A stretch of 5,360 bases of DNA from Gammaproteobacteria bacterium. Lineage in GTDB: Bacteria; Pseudomonadota; Gammaproteobacteria; Pseudomonadales; Porticoccaceae. The notes under the pieces were generated by a model that worked only from the letters and a program-made list of their open reading frames with translations, was not told the origin of the DNA and searched no databases. A program made the position numbers and the translations under genes. Where the stretch lies: assembly GCA_003646355.1 (NCBI GenBank), contig QNFO01000111.1, positions 1 through 5,360 on the forward strand, written 5' to 3'. Within the stretch, counting starts at the first letter, position 1. Every line of letters starts with the position of its first letter. Shown here piece after piece: positions 1-5,360 of the stretch.

Positions 1-353
1 AGATCGAGCTGCAGGTCGTAACGTAAATCGGCACCACGCGCCGGGCCTCGACCACGGCCACCGCCGCCAAAGATATCGCCGAAAACATCACCGAAGACAT
101 CACCAAAACCACCGGCTCCGGCCTGGGCATTAACACCTTCGTGGCCGTAACGATCATACGCGGCGCGCTTGTCCTCATCGGACAATACTTCGTAGGCTTC
201 GCTGGCCTCTTTAAACTTTTCCTCGGCGCTTTCATCATCCGGGTTTCTATCCGGGTGATGTTTCATCGCGACTCGGCGATAGGCTTTTTTAATGGCCTTC
301 GCATCTTCGTCTTTCGATACGCCTAGTATTTCGTAGTAATCCCGCTTCGCCAT
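1..353 (-). CDS. dnaJ: Chaperone protein DnaJ (Hsp40), N-terminal part, cut by the window edge
   Basis: DnaJ is the cytosolic co-chaperone that brings unfolded clients to DnaK and stimulates its ATPase. The 117 codons visible begin [20 protein letters not shown] and contain a complete J domain (about residues 1-70) with the catalytic HPD tripeptide at 33-35 and the [14 protein letters not shown] helix. A Gly/Phe-rich linker follows (about 71-104), then the start of the first C-terminal substrate-binding domain ([11 protein letters not shown]). The zinc-finger domain and the rest lie outside the window. The linker is about 7 residues shorter than in E. coli DnaJ as I recall it, and carries three tandem GDVF/GDIF units. 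The ATG at 351-353 matches the universal DnaJ N-terminus; only a weak Shine-Dalgarno (GAG, 6 nt upstream) precedes it. The gene is third in grpE-dnaK-dnaJ, 123 bp after the dnaK stop, with a hairpin between them. Identity is certain; only the missing C-terminus is unknown. Confidence 0.98.
   Translation of the reverse strand, partial: MAKRDYYEILGVSKDEDAKAIKKAYRRVAMKHHPDRNPDDESAEEKFKEASEAYEVLSDEDKRAAYDRYGHEGVNAQAGAGGFGDVFGDVFGDIFGGGGRGRGPARGADLRYDLQLD
69..104 (-). repeat. 12-bp tandem repeat, 3 imperfect units, coding for [12 protein letters not shown] in dnaJ
   Basis: Three consecutive 12-bp units, read on the plus strand as aaagatatcgcc, gaaaacatcacc and gaagacatcacc, encode GDIF, GDVF and GDVF (minus-strand order [12 protein letters not shown]). 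They lie in the Gly/Phe linker of DnaJ, DnaJ residues 84-95. Related DIF-type motifs are a normal part of this linker in gammaproteobacterial DnaJ and are reported to matter for client and sigma-32 control, so this is a protein repeat rather than a DNA element. Confidence 0.85.
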
Positions 354-403
354 AATTCACTCATCAATTTATTTCTGCGCCGATTTGTAACTGCGCCACT
401 TAG

Positions 404-437
404 CACAAAACGCAGGGGCTTAAACCTGCGTTTTGTG
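404..437 (-). terminator. Hairpin between dnaK and dnaJ, probable attenuating or partial terminator
   Basis: A perfect 13-bp inverted repeat pairs 404-416 with 425-437 around an 8-nt loop. On the minus strand the RNA reads CACAAAACGCAGG, loop, CCUGCGUUUUGUG. The GC-rich core CGCAGG/CCUGCG is followed by UUUU and preceded by AAAA, which is the form of a bidirectional intrinsic terminator. The U-tract is short and broken by GUG, so readthrough into dnaJ is likely. It sits 39 bp after the dnaK stop. No convincing dnaJ promoter is visible between it and the dnaJ start, which supports partial termination or an RNA-processing or stability role rather than a full stop. Confidence 0.65.
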
Positions 438-476
438 GCGGTACCTAAAGCCGGGTTATTTCACCCGAACAGACGG

Positions 477-2399
477 CTATTTTGCGTCTTTTTCATCGAC
501 CTCTTCAAACTCGGCATCGACAACATCTTCGCCGTCGTCAGCCGCTTCGCCGCCAGCTTCAGCACCCGCTTGTGCCTGCTCAGCTTCGGCGTACATCTTC
601 TGCGCCAGGCCACCCGAGACTTCAGATAGTTTCGCAGCCGCAGTTTCAATGGCTTCTTTATCGTCACCTTTAACCGCTTCTTCGACGTCTTTAATAGCGG
701 CTTCGATCTGGCCTTTCTCTTCGTCAGTGGCTTTGTCGCCAGCTTCGTCGAGAGTTTTCTGCGCCGCATGAGCGAGGCCATCGGCGGTATTGCGCGACTG
801 AGCTAACTCTTCAAACTTGCGATCGCTGTCGGCATTAGCCTCGGCATCTTGAACCATTTGCTCGATTTCTTCATCGGACAAACCCGAGCTAGCCTTAATG
901 ATGATGGACTGCTCTTTGCCCGTTGCCTTGTCCTTCGCCGATACGTTCAAAATACCGTTGGCGTCGATGTCAAAAGACACTTCAATTTGTGGCACACCGC
1001 GTGGGGCGGGCGGAATATCGGCCAGGTCAAAACGACCCAGTGATTTATTGCTCGCCGCTTGCTTGCGCTCACCCTGTACAACATGGATGGTCACAGCGCC
1101 CTGATTGTCATCAGCGGTGGAGAAAATCTGCGACTTATTAGTTGGGATAGTGGTGTTCTTCTCAATTACCGGCGTGGCAACTCCACCCATGGTTTCGATA
1201 CCCAGGGTCAGTGGCGTTACGTCCAGCAACAGTACGTCGGTAACATCACCCGACAATACGGCACCCTGAATCGCGGCACCCACGGCAACAGCTTCATCGG
1301 GATTGACATCGCGACGCGGCTCTTTACCAAAGAAGTCTGTGACTTTCTTTTGCACCAGCGGCATACGTGTCTGGCCACCGACCAAAATCACATCGTCAAT
1401 ATCCGATACGGACATGCTGGCATCTTTCAGGGCTGTTTTTAAGGGCTCCAGTGAGCGATCAACCAGATCTTCAACCAGTGACTCTAATTTAGATTGAGTC
1501 AACTTCACCACCAAGTGCTTGGGGCCTGTCGCATCGGCCGTAATATAGGGCAGGTTAACTTCGGTTTGTTGCGCCGAGGACAGGGCAATTTTCGCGCTCT
1601 CTGCCGCTTCCTTCAAACGCTGCATGGCCAGCGGGTCACCTTTAAGGTCAACCGAGTTGTCTTTCTTGAATTCGTCGGCAAGATATTCGATTAAACGCAT
1701 GTCGAAATCTTCACCACCGAGGAAGGTGTCACCGTTGGTCGCCAGCACTTCAAACTGGGTCTCGCCATCGACATCAGCAATTTCAATAATCGAGATATCG
1801 AAAGTACCACCACCGAGGTCATAAACAGCAATCACCTGGTCGCCCGTGGCCTTGTCCATACCGTAGGCCAGTGCAGCTGCTGTTGGCTCGTTGATAATGC
1901 GCTTAACTTCAAGGCCCGCCAGCTTGCCGGCATCTTTGGTCGCCTGACGCTGGGAGTCGTTAAAGTAAGCGGGAACCGTGATCACCGCCTCTGTAACGCT
2001 TTCGCCAAGATAGTCTTCAGCGGTCTTTTTCATTTTGCTGAGAACTTCGGCAGAAATCTGTGGCGGTGCTTTTTTCTCGCCATCAATCTCAACCCAGGCA
2101 TCACCGTTGTCAGCCTTGGCGATAGTGTAGGGCACCATGGCGATATCTTTCTGTACCACGTCGTCTTCAAAACGACGACCGATCAAACGCTTGACGGCAA
2201 ACAGTGTTTTCGTGGGGTTGGTGACCGACTGGCGTTTTGCCGCCTGGCCGACCAGTGTTTCACCCTCTGCTGTATAGGCGACAACGGAAGGCGTTGTACG
2301 ACCGCCTTCAGAGTTCTCGATAACTTTGGGCTTGTCGCCCTCCATTACTGACACACAAGAGTTAGTTGTGCCTAAATCAATTCCGATAATCTTGCCCAT
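477..2399 (-). CDS. dnaK: Molecular chaperone DnaK (Hsp70), complete
   Basis: DnaK is the cytosolic ATP-driven chaperone that binds exposed hydrophobic peptides and works with DnaJ and GrpE. The protein is 640 residues, the usual family length. The actin-like ATPase domain (1 to about 388) has the phosphate loop [10 protein letters not shown] at 5-14, Lys70 in the FAVKRLIG segment, [15 protein letters not shown] (144-158), [10 protein letters not shown] (171-180), DLGGGTFD with Thr199, and GGQTRMP (341-347). The interdomain linker VLLLD is at 389-393. In the substrate-binding domain Met404, Ala429 and Val436 match the substrate arch and pocket residues of E. coli DnaK. A helical lid and an acidic tail ending [16 protein letters not shown] follow. 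The ATG at 2397-2399 gives the standard [12 protein letters not shown] start and has GGAG 9 nt upstream. A TTG at 2412-2414 would add five residues but overlaps that ribosome-binding site, so it is rejected. Stop is TAG. It is the second gene of the operon, 114 bp after grpE. Confidence 0.99.
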   Translation of the reverse strand: MGKIIGIDLGTTNSCVSVMEGDKPKVIENSEGGRTTPSVVAYTAEGETLVGQAAKRQSVTNPTKTLFAVKRLIGRRFEDDVVQKDIAMVPYTIAKADNGDAWVEIDGEKKAPPQISAEVLSKMKKTAEDYLGESVTEAVITVPAYFNDSQRQATKDAGKLAGLEVKRIINEPTAAALAYGMDKATGDQVIAVYDLGGGTFDISIIEIADVDGETQFEVLATNGDTFLGGEDFDMRLIEYLADEFKKDNSVDLKGDPLAMQRLKEAAESAKIALSSAQQTEVNLPYITADATGPKHLVVKLTQSKLESLVEDLVDRSLEPLKTALKDASMSVSDIDDVILVGGQTRMPLVQKKVTDFFGKEPRRDVNPDEAVAVGAAIQGAVLSGDVTDVLLLDVTPLTLGIETMGGVATPVIEKNTTIPTNKSQIFSTADDNQGAVTIHVVQGERKQAASNKSLGRFDLADIPPAPRGVPQIEVSFDIDANGILNVSAKDKATGKEQSIIIKASSGLSDEEIEQMVQDAEANADSDRKFEELAQSRNTADGLAHAAQKTLDEAGDKATDEEKGQIEAAIKDVEEAVKGDDKEAIETAAAKLSEVSGGLAQKMYAEAEQAQAGAEAGGEAADDGEDVVDAEFEEVDEKDAK

Positions 2400-2408
2400 G
2401 CCTGTTTT

Positions 2409-2412
2409 CTCC
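2409..2412 (-). promoter_or_regulatory. dnaK ribosome-binding site GGAG
   Basis: GGAG lies 9 nt before the dnaK ATG at 2397-2399. It decides the start: the in-frame upstream TTG at 2412-2414 overlaps this site and cannot use it. Confidence 0.8.
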
Positions 2413-2463
2413 AAACCGCTATTCGTTAATTTCGTTATTTCATGTACAGCGTTGCTATGCGCT

Positions 2464-2493
2464 TATATATTGTCCCAGGATTGATAAATTCAA
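2464..2493 (-). promoter_or_regulatory. Possible secondary promoter inside the operon, ahead of dnaK
   Basis: In the 114-bp grpE-dnaK spacer the minus strand carries TTGAAT (2488-2493), an 18-bp gap and TATATA (2464-2469), a reasonable sigma-70 type pair. It would start RNA near 2457 and give a leader of about 58 nt before dnaK. The GTTGAAT at the -35 also resembles a weak sigma-32 -35, but no CCCC-type -10 follows. AT-rich spacers often give such matches by chance, so this is tentative. Confidence 0.35.
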
Positions 2494-2513
2494 CCCTGCG
2501 ACTGAGTAATTCT

Positions 2514-3071
2514 CTATTCAGCGCCCTTTGAGACCACCACCATGGCCGGTCTGACCAGACGATCATTCAGGGTATAGCCCTTTTGAAAGACCTCCATCAC
2601 CGTATTTGCCGCCACATCGGGGTTGGGCACCATTGAGATAGCCTGGTGGAAATCGGGATTAAAATGCTCGCCCGTGGGTTCGACCTGCTTCACTTTGTGG
2701 CCTTCGAGCACACCGAGGAAACTTTTCAGGGTCAGCTCTATACCCTCTTGCGCCGCTGACAAGTTTTCGTCATCACTAGCAATGGCAGTCAGTGCACGCT
2801 CAAGATTATCGACTACGGGCAACAACTCGCCAACAAACTTTTCTAAGGCAAACTTGTGGGCATTCTCAACATCGCGGTCTACCCGGCGACGTAGATTTTG
2901 CATCTCGGCCTGTGTGCGCAGAGTTTGATCCTTCGCTTGCTGCAGCGCTTCGTTTAAAGCGGCGGCGTCAAGCTCGATGGCACCCTCTTCATTTTCAGCT
3001 GTCGATTCTTGCTCTAACAGCTCTTCTGGCTCTTGCTCTGAACCCTGGTTTTCATGCTCTTCAGTGGTCAC
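2514..3071 (-). CDS. grpE: Nucleotide exchange factor GrpE, complete, GTG start
   Basis: GrpE is the cytosolic dimeric factor that opens the DnaK nucleotide cleft and releases ADP, and with it bound substrate. It is 185 residues, somewhat shorter than E. coli GrpE (about 197). The first 40 residues or so are acidic and disordered (rich in E, Q). The long dimer helix includes AEMQNLRRRVDRDVENAHKF (about 55-74), followed by a four-helix segment and the C-terminal beta domain. The family signature fits: FNPDFHQAI at 137-145 and GYTLNDRLVRPAMVVV at 165-180. The start is GTG at 3069-3071: no ATG exists upstream before the in-frame TGA near 3131, and the next Met (57) is inside the dimer helix. A GAGG at 3083-3086 lies 11 nt upstream, a little far, so initiation may be moderate. 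Stop is TAG. It is the first gene of the operon, directly behind a sigma-32 promoter. Confidence 0.98.
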   Translation of the reverse strand: MTTEEHENQGSEQEPEELLEQESTAENEEGAIELDAAALNEALQQAKDQTLRTQAEMQNLRRRVDRDVENAHKFALEKFVGELLPVVDNLERALTAIASDDENLSAAQEGIELTLKSFLGVLEGHKVKQVEPTGEHFNPDFHQAISMVPNPDVAANTVMEVFQKGYTLNDRLVRPAMVVVSKGAE

Positions 3072-3105
3072 GTTTTGCCAAACCTCAATAATGACTTCTC
3101 CGGCT

Positions 3106-3133
3106 ATATTGGGTCGAAAAAAGTGCTTTCAAG
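3106..3133 (-). promoter_or_regulatory. Sigma-32 (RpoH) heat-shock promoter of grpE-dnaK-dnaJ
   Basis: On the minus strand CTTGAAA (3127-3133) is followed after 13 bp by CCCAATAT (3106-3113). The E. coli sigma-32 consensus is close to CTTGAAA, 11-16 bp, CCCCATAT, so the -35 is exact and the -10 differs by one base. RNA would start near 3099, leaving about 28 nt before the grpE GTG. A second TTGAAAG copy sits 12 bp further upstream (3138-3144) without its own -10. No CIRCE repeat is visible, so positive control by RpoH rather than HrcA repression is inferred. Confidence 0.82.
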
Positions 3134-3152
3134 GCGACTTTCAAATAGACAA

Positions 3153-3182
3153 TTGCAATTAACGGTAACTCTTCGGTATAAC
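3153..3182 (+). promoter_or_regulatory. Putative sigma-70 promoter of recN
   Basis: TTGCAA (3153-3158), an 18-bp gap and TATAAC (3177-3182) face recN on the plus strand. RNA would start near 3189, only about 12 nt before the TTG at 3201 and 27 nt before the TTG at 3216. The pair sits back-to-back with the sigma-32 promoter of grpE, about 20 bp away. No LexA-type box (CTGT-N8-ACAG) overlaps it, although recN is SOS-controlled in E. coli. The match is moderate. Confidence 0.5.
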
Positions 3183-3215
3183 TGCGCTTGATTCTAATCA
3201 TTGGCGACACTTGCA

Positions 3216-4886
3216 TTGCTGACAGCTCTTACGATTAAACAGTTCACCCTGGTCGAATCTATGGACGTGGAGTTCGACTCTGGCCTGACCACCATTACTG
3301 GCGAAACGGGCGCGGGCAAGTCACTGGTACTTGACGCCCTGGGTTTAGCCCTTGGCGATCGCGGCGATACGGACCGCATTCGCAGCGGCGCCGAACGCGC
3401 AGAAGTCTGTGCCAGCTTTGCCGTGGAAAACGCGTCGCCAGCGACGCAATGGCTGGCCGACAACGACCTCGACAACGTCGATGATTGCCTGCTGCGTCGC
3501 ATACTGACCCGCGACGGCCGCTCTCGGGGTTATATCAACGGCCAACCGGCCACCATGACTCAGCTGCGCACGCTGGGCACCCTGCTGATCGACATCCACC
3601 ACCAGCACGAGCATCAATCACTGCTCTCGAAAGAGCATCAACGCACCCTGCTCGACGAGTTTGGCGGCCATCAAAAGCTGCTTAAGCAGGTCGGCGAAGA
3701 CTACAAAAGCTGGCATCAGGCTCAGGTTCGGCTGGAAGAAATCGAACAGCGCGCCGATGAAACCCTGGCACGTAAAGACCTGCTCACCTTTCAATCACAG
3801 GAACTCAATGAGCTAGACCTACAAGCCGGTGAAGTGGAAGCCCTCGAGCGAGAACAATCACTGCTGGCCAATGCCGACACCATCCTCATCGACACGCATC
3901 AGGTACTCGCTTTGTGCGATGGCGAGGTTGCGTCGGAGCTGACCGTTTTACCCGCCCTGAGCCGCGCCAGCCAGCTACTTGGCGCCATGGAGCAAAACAG
4001 CCCAGCCCTGAAAGAGGCGCTTTCAATGCTAAACAGTGCCCACATTCAAGTTGAAGAAGCGCTGGGCGAATTGCAGGCGTATATCAGTCAGGTAGAGCCA
4101 GACCCCGCCCGACTACAATTGGTTGAAGATAGACTCTCCACCGCCTATCAACTGGCCCGCAAGCACAAAGTAAAAGCTAACGAACTGCCGGAACTTGGCG
4201 AGCAATTAAGCACTGAGCTTGCCAGCCTCTCTGCCGATGACAACGATGCAGACGCCCTCACCGAGCGAGTGAAAGCACTAGCTGACAGCTATCAAAGCAA
4301 AGCCAAAAAACTCTCTGCCGCAAGAAAGAAAGCCGCCAAACAATTTGAGCAGAAGATTAATCAACAGCTGCAGGCACTGGCGATGGCCGATGCCAGCCTA
4401 CAAATCGCGCTCACACCTCTCGCCGGTAATTACAGTCAAAAAGGCCTTGAAAGTGTTGAGCTACTGATCAGCACCAACCCCGGACAGGAGCACCGCTCTC
4501 TCAACAAGGTGGCATCGGGTGGCGAACTGTCGCGAGTCAGCCTGGCGATTCAAGTCGTAGCCGCCCACAACTCCACCATACCCGTGCTGGTTTTTGATGA
4601 AGTCGACGTCGGCATTGGTGGCGCCACGGCAGAGACCGTCGGCAAACTGCTGCGCGAACTTGGCGACAGCGGCCAGGTGATCTGTATTTCCCACCTGCCA
4701 CAGGTTGCCAGCTGCGCCCATCACCACTTATTGGCTAAAAAACAAAAGGGTGAAAAGTCGAATCAAAGCAGCCTTGTTGCTTTAGATAAGAAAGAGCGTA
4801 TTGAAGAAATCGCCCGCATGCTCGGGGGCGAGAAGATCACTGCGAAGACACGCTCCCATGCGGAGGAAATGCTTGGAATTACTTGA
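3216..4886 (+). CDS. recN: DNA repair protein RecN (SMC-like ATPase), complete, TTG start
   Basis: RecN is a cytosolic SMC-family ATPase that holds broken DNA ends for recombinational double-strand-break repair. From the chosen start it is 556 residues, close to E. coli RecN (553). Numbered from there: Walker A GETGAGKS at 29-36; the RecN-typical DIHHQHEHQ at 126-134, where E. coli has QIHGQHAHQ; a central coiled-coil region rich in E, Q, A and L (about 150-385); ABC signature VASGGELSR at 432-440; Walker B VLVFDEVDVGIGG at 457-469; and H-loop CISHLPQVAS at 490-499. All ATPase motifs are intact. No ATG is available before Walker A except Met16, inside the first strands. The TTG at 3216 gives MLTALTIKQF, which aligns with the E. 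coli start MLAQLTISNF; TTG at 3201 would add MATLA, and an in-frame TAA at 3195 closes the frame. Neither has a clear Shine-Dalgarno. It is divergent from grpE and convergent with tRNA-Ser. Confidence 0.97.
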   Translation: MLTALTIKQFTLVESMDVEFDSGLTTITGETGAGKSLVLDALGLALGDRGDTDRIRSGAERAEVCASFAVENASPATQWLADNDLDNVDDCLLRRILTRDGRSRGYINGQPATMTQLRTLGTLLIDIHHQHEHQSLLSKEHQRTLLDEFGGHQKLLKQVGEDYKSWHQAQVRLEEIEQRADETLARKDLLTFQSQELNELDLQAGEVEALEREQSLLANADTILIDTHQVLALCDGEVASELTVLPALSRASQLLGAMEQNSPALKEALSMLNSAHIQVEEALGELQAYISQVEPDPARLQLVEDRLSTAYQLARKHKVKANELPELGEQLSTELASLSADDNDADALTERVKALADSYQSKAKKLSAARKKAAKQFEQKINQQLQALAMADASLQIALTPLAGNYSQKGLESVELLISTNPGQEHRSLNKVASGGELSRVSLAIQVVAAHNSTIPVLVFDEVDVGIGGATAETVGKLLRELGDSGQVICISHLPQVASCAHHHLLAKKQKGEKSNQSSLVALDKKERIEEIARMLGGEKITAKTRSHAEEMLGIT

Positions 4887-4994
4887 ACAAGTTAAGATTT
4901 TAATTCACTACAAAAAACAAAACCCGCACTGTTTTCTACAGATATAAAAAGCCCTGGACGGGTCTCAAAGCCAATTATCCCACACCCAGAAAGC

Positions 4995-5028
4995 AAAAAA
5001 CCCCACCGCCTATTAGGCAATGGGGTTT
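4995..5028 (-). terminator. Intrinsic terminator of tRNA-Ser, possibly also of recN
   Basis: The outer stem pairs 4998-5005 (AAACCCCA) with 5021-5028 (TGGGGTTT). An inner stem GCCT/AGGC (5008-5011 with 5015-5018) closes around a short loop. On the minus strand the stem ends TGGGG followed by TTTTTT (4995-5000), a classic intrinsic terminator just 7 bp past the CCA of the tRNA. In the plus direction the stem is followed by TTTGTGCTT, a weaker U-tract, so it may also stop recN transcription. No better recN terminator is visible at 4887-4994. Confidence 0.87.
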
Positions 5029-5035
5029 GTGCTTA

Positions 5036-5125
5036 TGGCGGTGAGGGAGGGATTCGAACCCTCGATACCGATCAAGATATACTCCCTTAGCAGGGGAGCG
5101 CCTTCGGCCACTCGGCCACCTCACC
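5036..5125 (-). tRNA. tRNA-Ser, anticodon GCU
   Basis: The 90-nt cloverleaf on the minus strand has acceptor stem GGTGAGG (5119-5125) pairing with CCTCACC (5040-5046), discriminator G at 5039 and an encoded CCA at 5036-5038. The anticodon stem-loop is CTCCC-CTGCTAA-GGGAG, giving anticodon GCT (5089-5091), which reads AGC/AGU serine codons. A long variable arm, typical of class II serine tRNAs, separates it from the T arm GAGGG-TTCGAAT-CCCTC. A strong terminator lies just downstream. No copy of the tRNA 3' end appears elsewhere in the window, so there is no sign of an integrated element here. Confidence 0.98.
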
Positions 5126-5143
5126 AGAAACTGTACCGGCCTA

Positions 5144-5173
5144 ATTAACTGGCCAGTGCTTATTTTTTATCAA
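5144..5173 (-). promoter_or_regulatory. Putative promoter of tRNA-Ser
   Basis: On the minus strand TTGATA (5168-5173), an 18-bp gap and GTTAAT (5144-5149) precede the tRNA. RNA would start near 5137, about 12 nt before the mature 5' end. The sequence between the -10 and this start, TAGGCCGG, is fairly GC-rich, as in promoters of stable RNAs under stringent control. The -35 matches 5 of 6 consensus bases and the -10 only 4 of 6. Confidence 0.5.
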
Positions 5174-5302
5174 CACTAATCCGGAATCCCCGGTTGACTC
5201 TGCATTGAGAAAACCCAGAACCACGTTAGTGATTAGGTGATATTTAACACTTCAGAAAGTTTAGCCGGAACGTCTTATATAAAGCACTTAAAGACGAGGG
5301 AA

Positions 5303-5348
5303 ACTGGCAGCCCGCTTCTGAGGGCGGGGATAATACCATACTGCCAGT
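5303..5348. repeat. Nested inverted repeat with an asymmetric bulge, function unknown
   Basis: ACTGGCAG (5303-5310) is the exact reverse complement of CTGCCAGT (5341-5348). Directly inside it CCCGC (5311-5315) pairs with GCGGG (5324-5328) around the loop TTCTGAGG. On one side the two stems abut; on the other a 12-nt unpaired segment, GATAATACCATA, separates them. No T-run follows on either strand, so it does not look like a simple intrinsic terminator. I do not recognise it as a known riboswitch, REP element or att site. The rest of 5174-5302 shows no gene or other feature I can support. Confidence 0.5.
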
Positions 5349-5360
5349 AAAAACAAAGGG

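Noticed and set aside
461..781. A minus-strand frame of 106 codons rich in Lys and Arg, overlapping the end of dnaK
   Set aside because: It is an alternative frame of the Glu/Ala/Lys-rich dnaK C-terminus; its composition is explained by frame-shifted reading of that region.
433..1824. Several open frames on the plus strand across dnaK, the longest 1059-1442 (127 codons)
   Set aside because: They are antisense to a fully conserved dnaK. Long antisense frames are a common side effect of dnaK codon use, and their products show no recognisable domain.
3345..3617. Minus-strand open frame of 90 codons inside recN (others at 3194-3502 and 4461-4727)
   Set aside because: These are shadows of recN, whose own frame carries all the ATPase motifs; none has a recognisable domain.
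4929..4941. CTGT-TTTCT-ACAG, resembling a LexA box
   Set aside because: The spacing is 5 rather than 8 bp and it lies downstream of recN, not at a promoter.
4950..4965. Small hairpin CCC-TGGAC-GGG followed by T5 on the minus strand
   Set aside because: Only three solid base pairs; too weak to call a terminator, and the strong one at 4995-5028 precedes it.
5036..5125. tRNA-Ser as an integration site for a genomic island
   Set aside because: No integrase gene and no repeat of the tRNA 3' end is seen in the window.
5148..5157. Perfect 10-bp palindrome ACTGGCCAGT ahead of tRNA-Ser
   Set aside because: Short palindromes of this size arise by chance, and there is no second copy or partner gene to suggest an operator.
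5244..5360. Minus-strand frame open from the window edge to a TAA at 5244 (38 codons)
   Set aside because: All three minus frames are open for at least 23 codons here, so this length is expected by chance, and the translation resembles no family I know.

Overview
The window is a conserved chromosomal locus of a gammaproteobacterium with moderate GC content. The heat-shock operon grpE-dnaK-dnaJ lies on the minus strand, with recN divergent from it. I recall this arrangement from Pseudomonas and relatives (recN / grpE-dnaK-dnaJ). The DnaK, GrpE and RecN proteins are of gammaproteobacterial type. A marine Cellvibrionales-like or Pseudomonas-like lineage would fit, but the genus cannot be settled from this sequence.

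Layout, left to right. Positions 1-353 (minus) hold the first 117 codons of dnaJ, cut by the window edge. Positions 354-476 are a dnaK-dnaJ spacer with a strong 13-bp hairpin. Positions 477-2399 (minus) are complete dnaK. Positions 2400-2513 are a spacer with a possible secondary promoter. Positions 2514-3071 (minus) are complete grpE with a GTG start. Positions 3072-3215 are the divergent control region: a near-consensus sigma-32 promoter faces grpE and a plausible sigma-70 promoter faces recN. Positions 3216-4886 (plus) are complete recN, which has no ATG start available. Positions 4887-5035 are a convergent spacer with a strong terminator. Positions 5036-5125 (minus) are tRNA-Ser(GCU). Positions 5126-5360 are non-coding as far as can be seen, apart from a putative tRNA promoter and an unexplained inverted-repeat structure at 5303-5348.

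GrpE, DnaK and DnaJ form one chaperone machine: DnaJ delivers substrates and triggers ATP hydrolysis, DnaK holds the substrate, and GrpE exchanges the nucleotide. The sigma-32 promoter ahead of grpE can drive all three genes, and the hairpin after dnaK could lower dnaJ output relative to dnaK. RecN is a DNA double-strand-break repair protein that shares only the divergent control region.

I found no sign of a mobile element, CRISPR array, defence system or other undescribed system. The locus is ordinary housekeeping DNA, and the points worth a second look are regulatory details.
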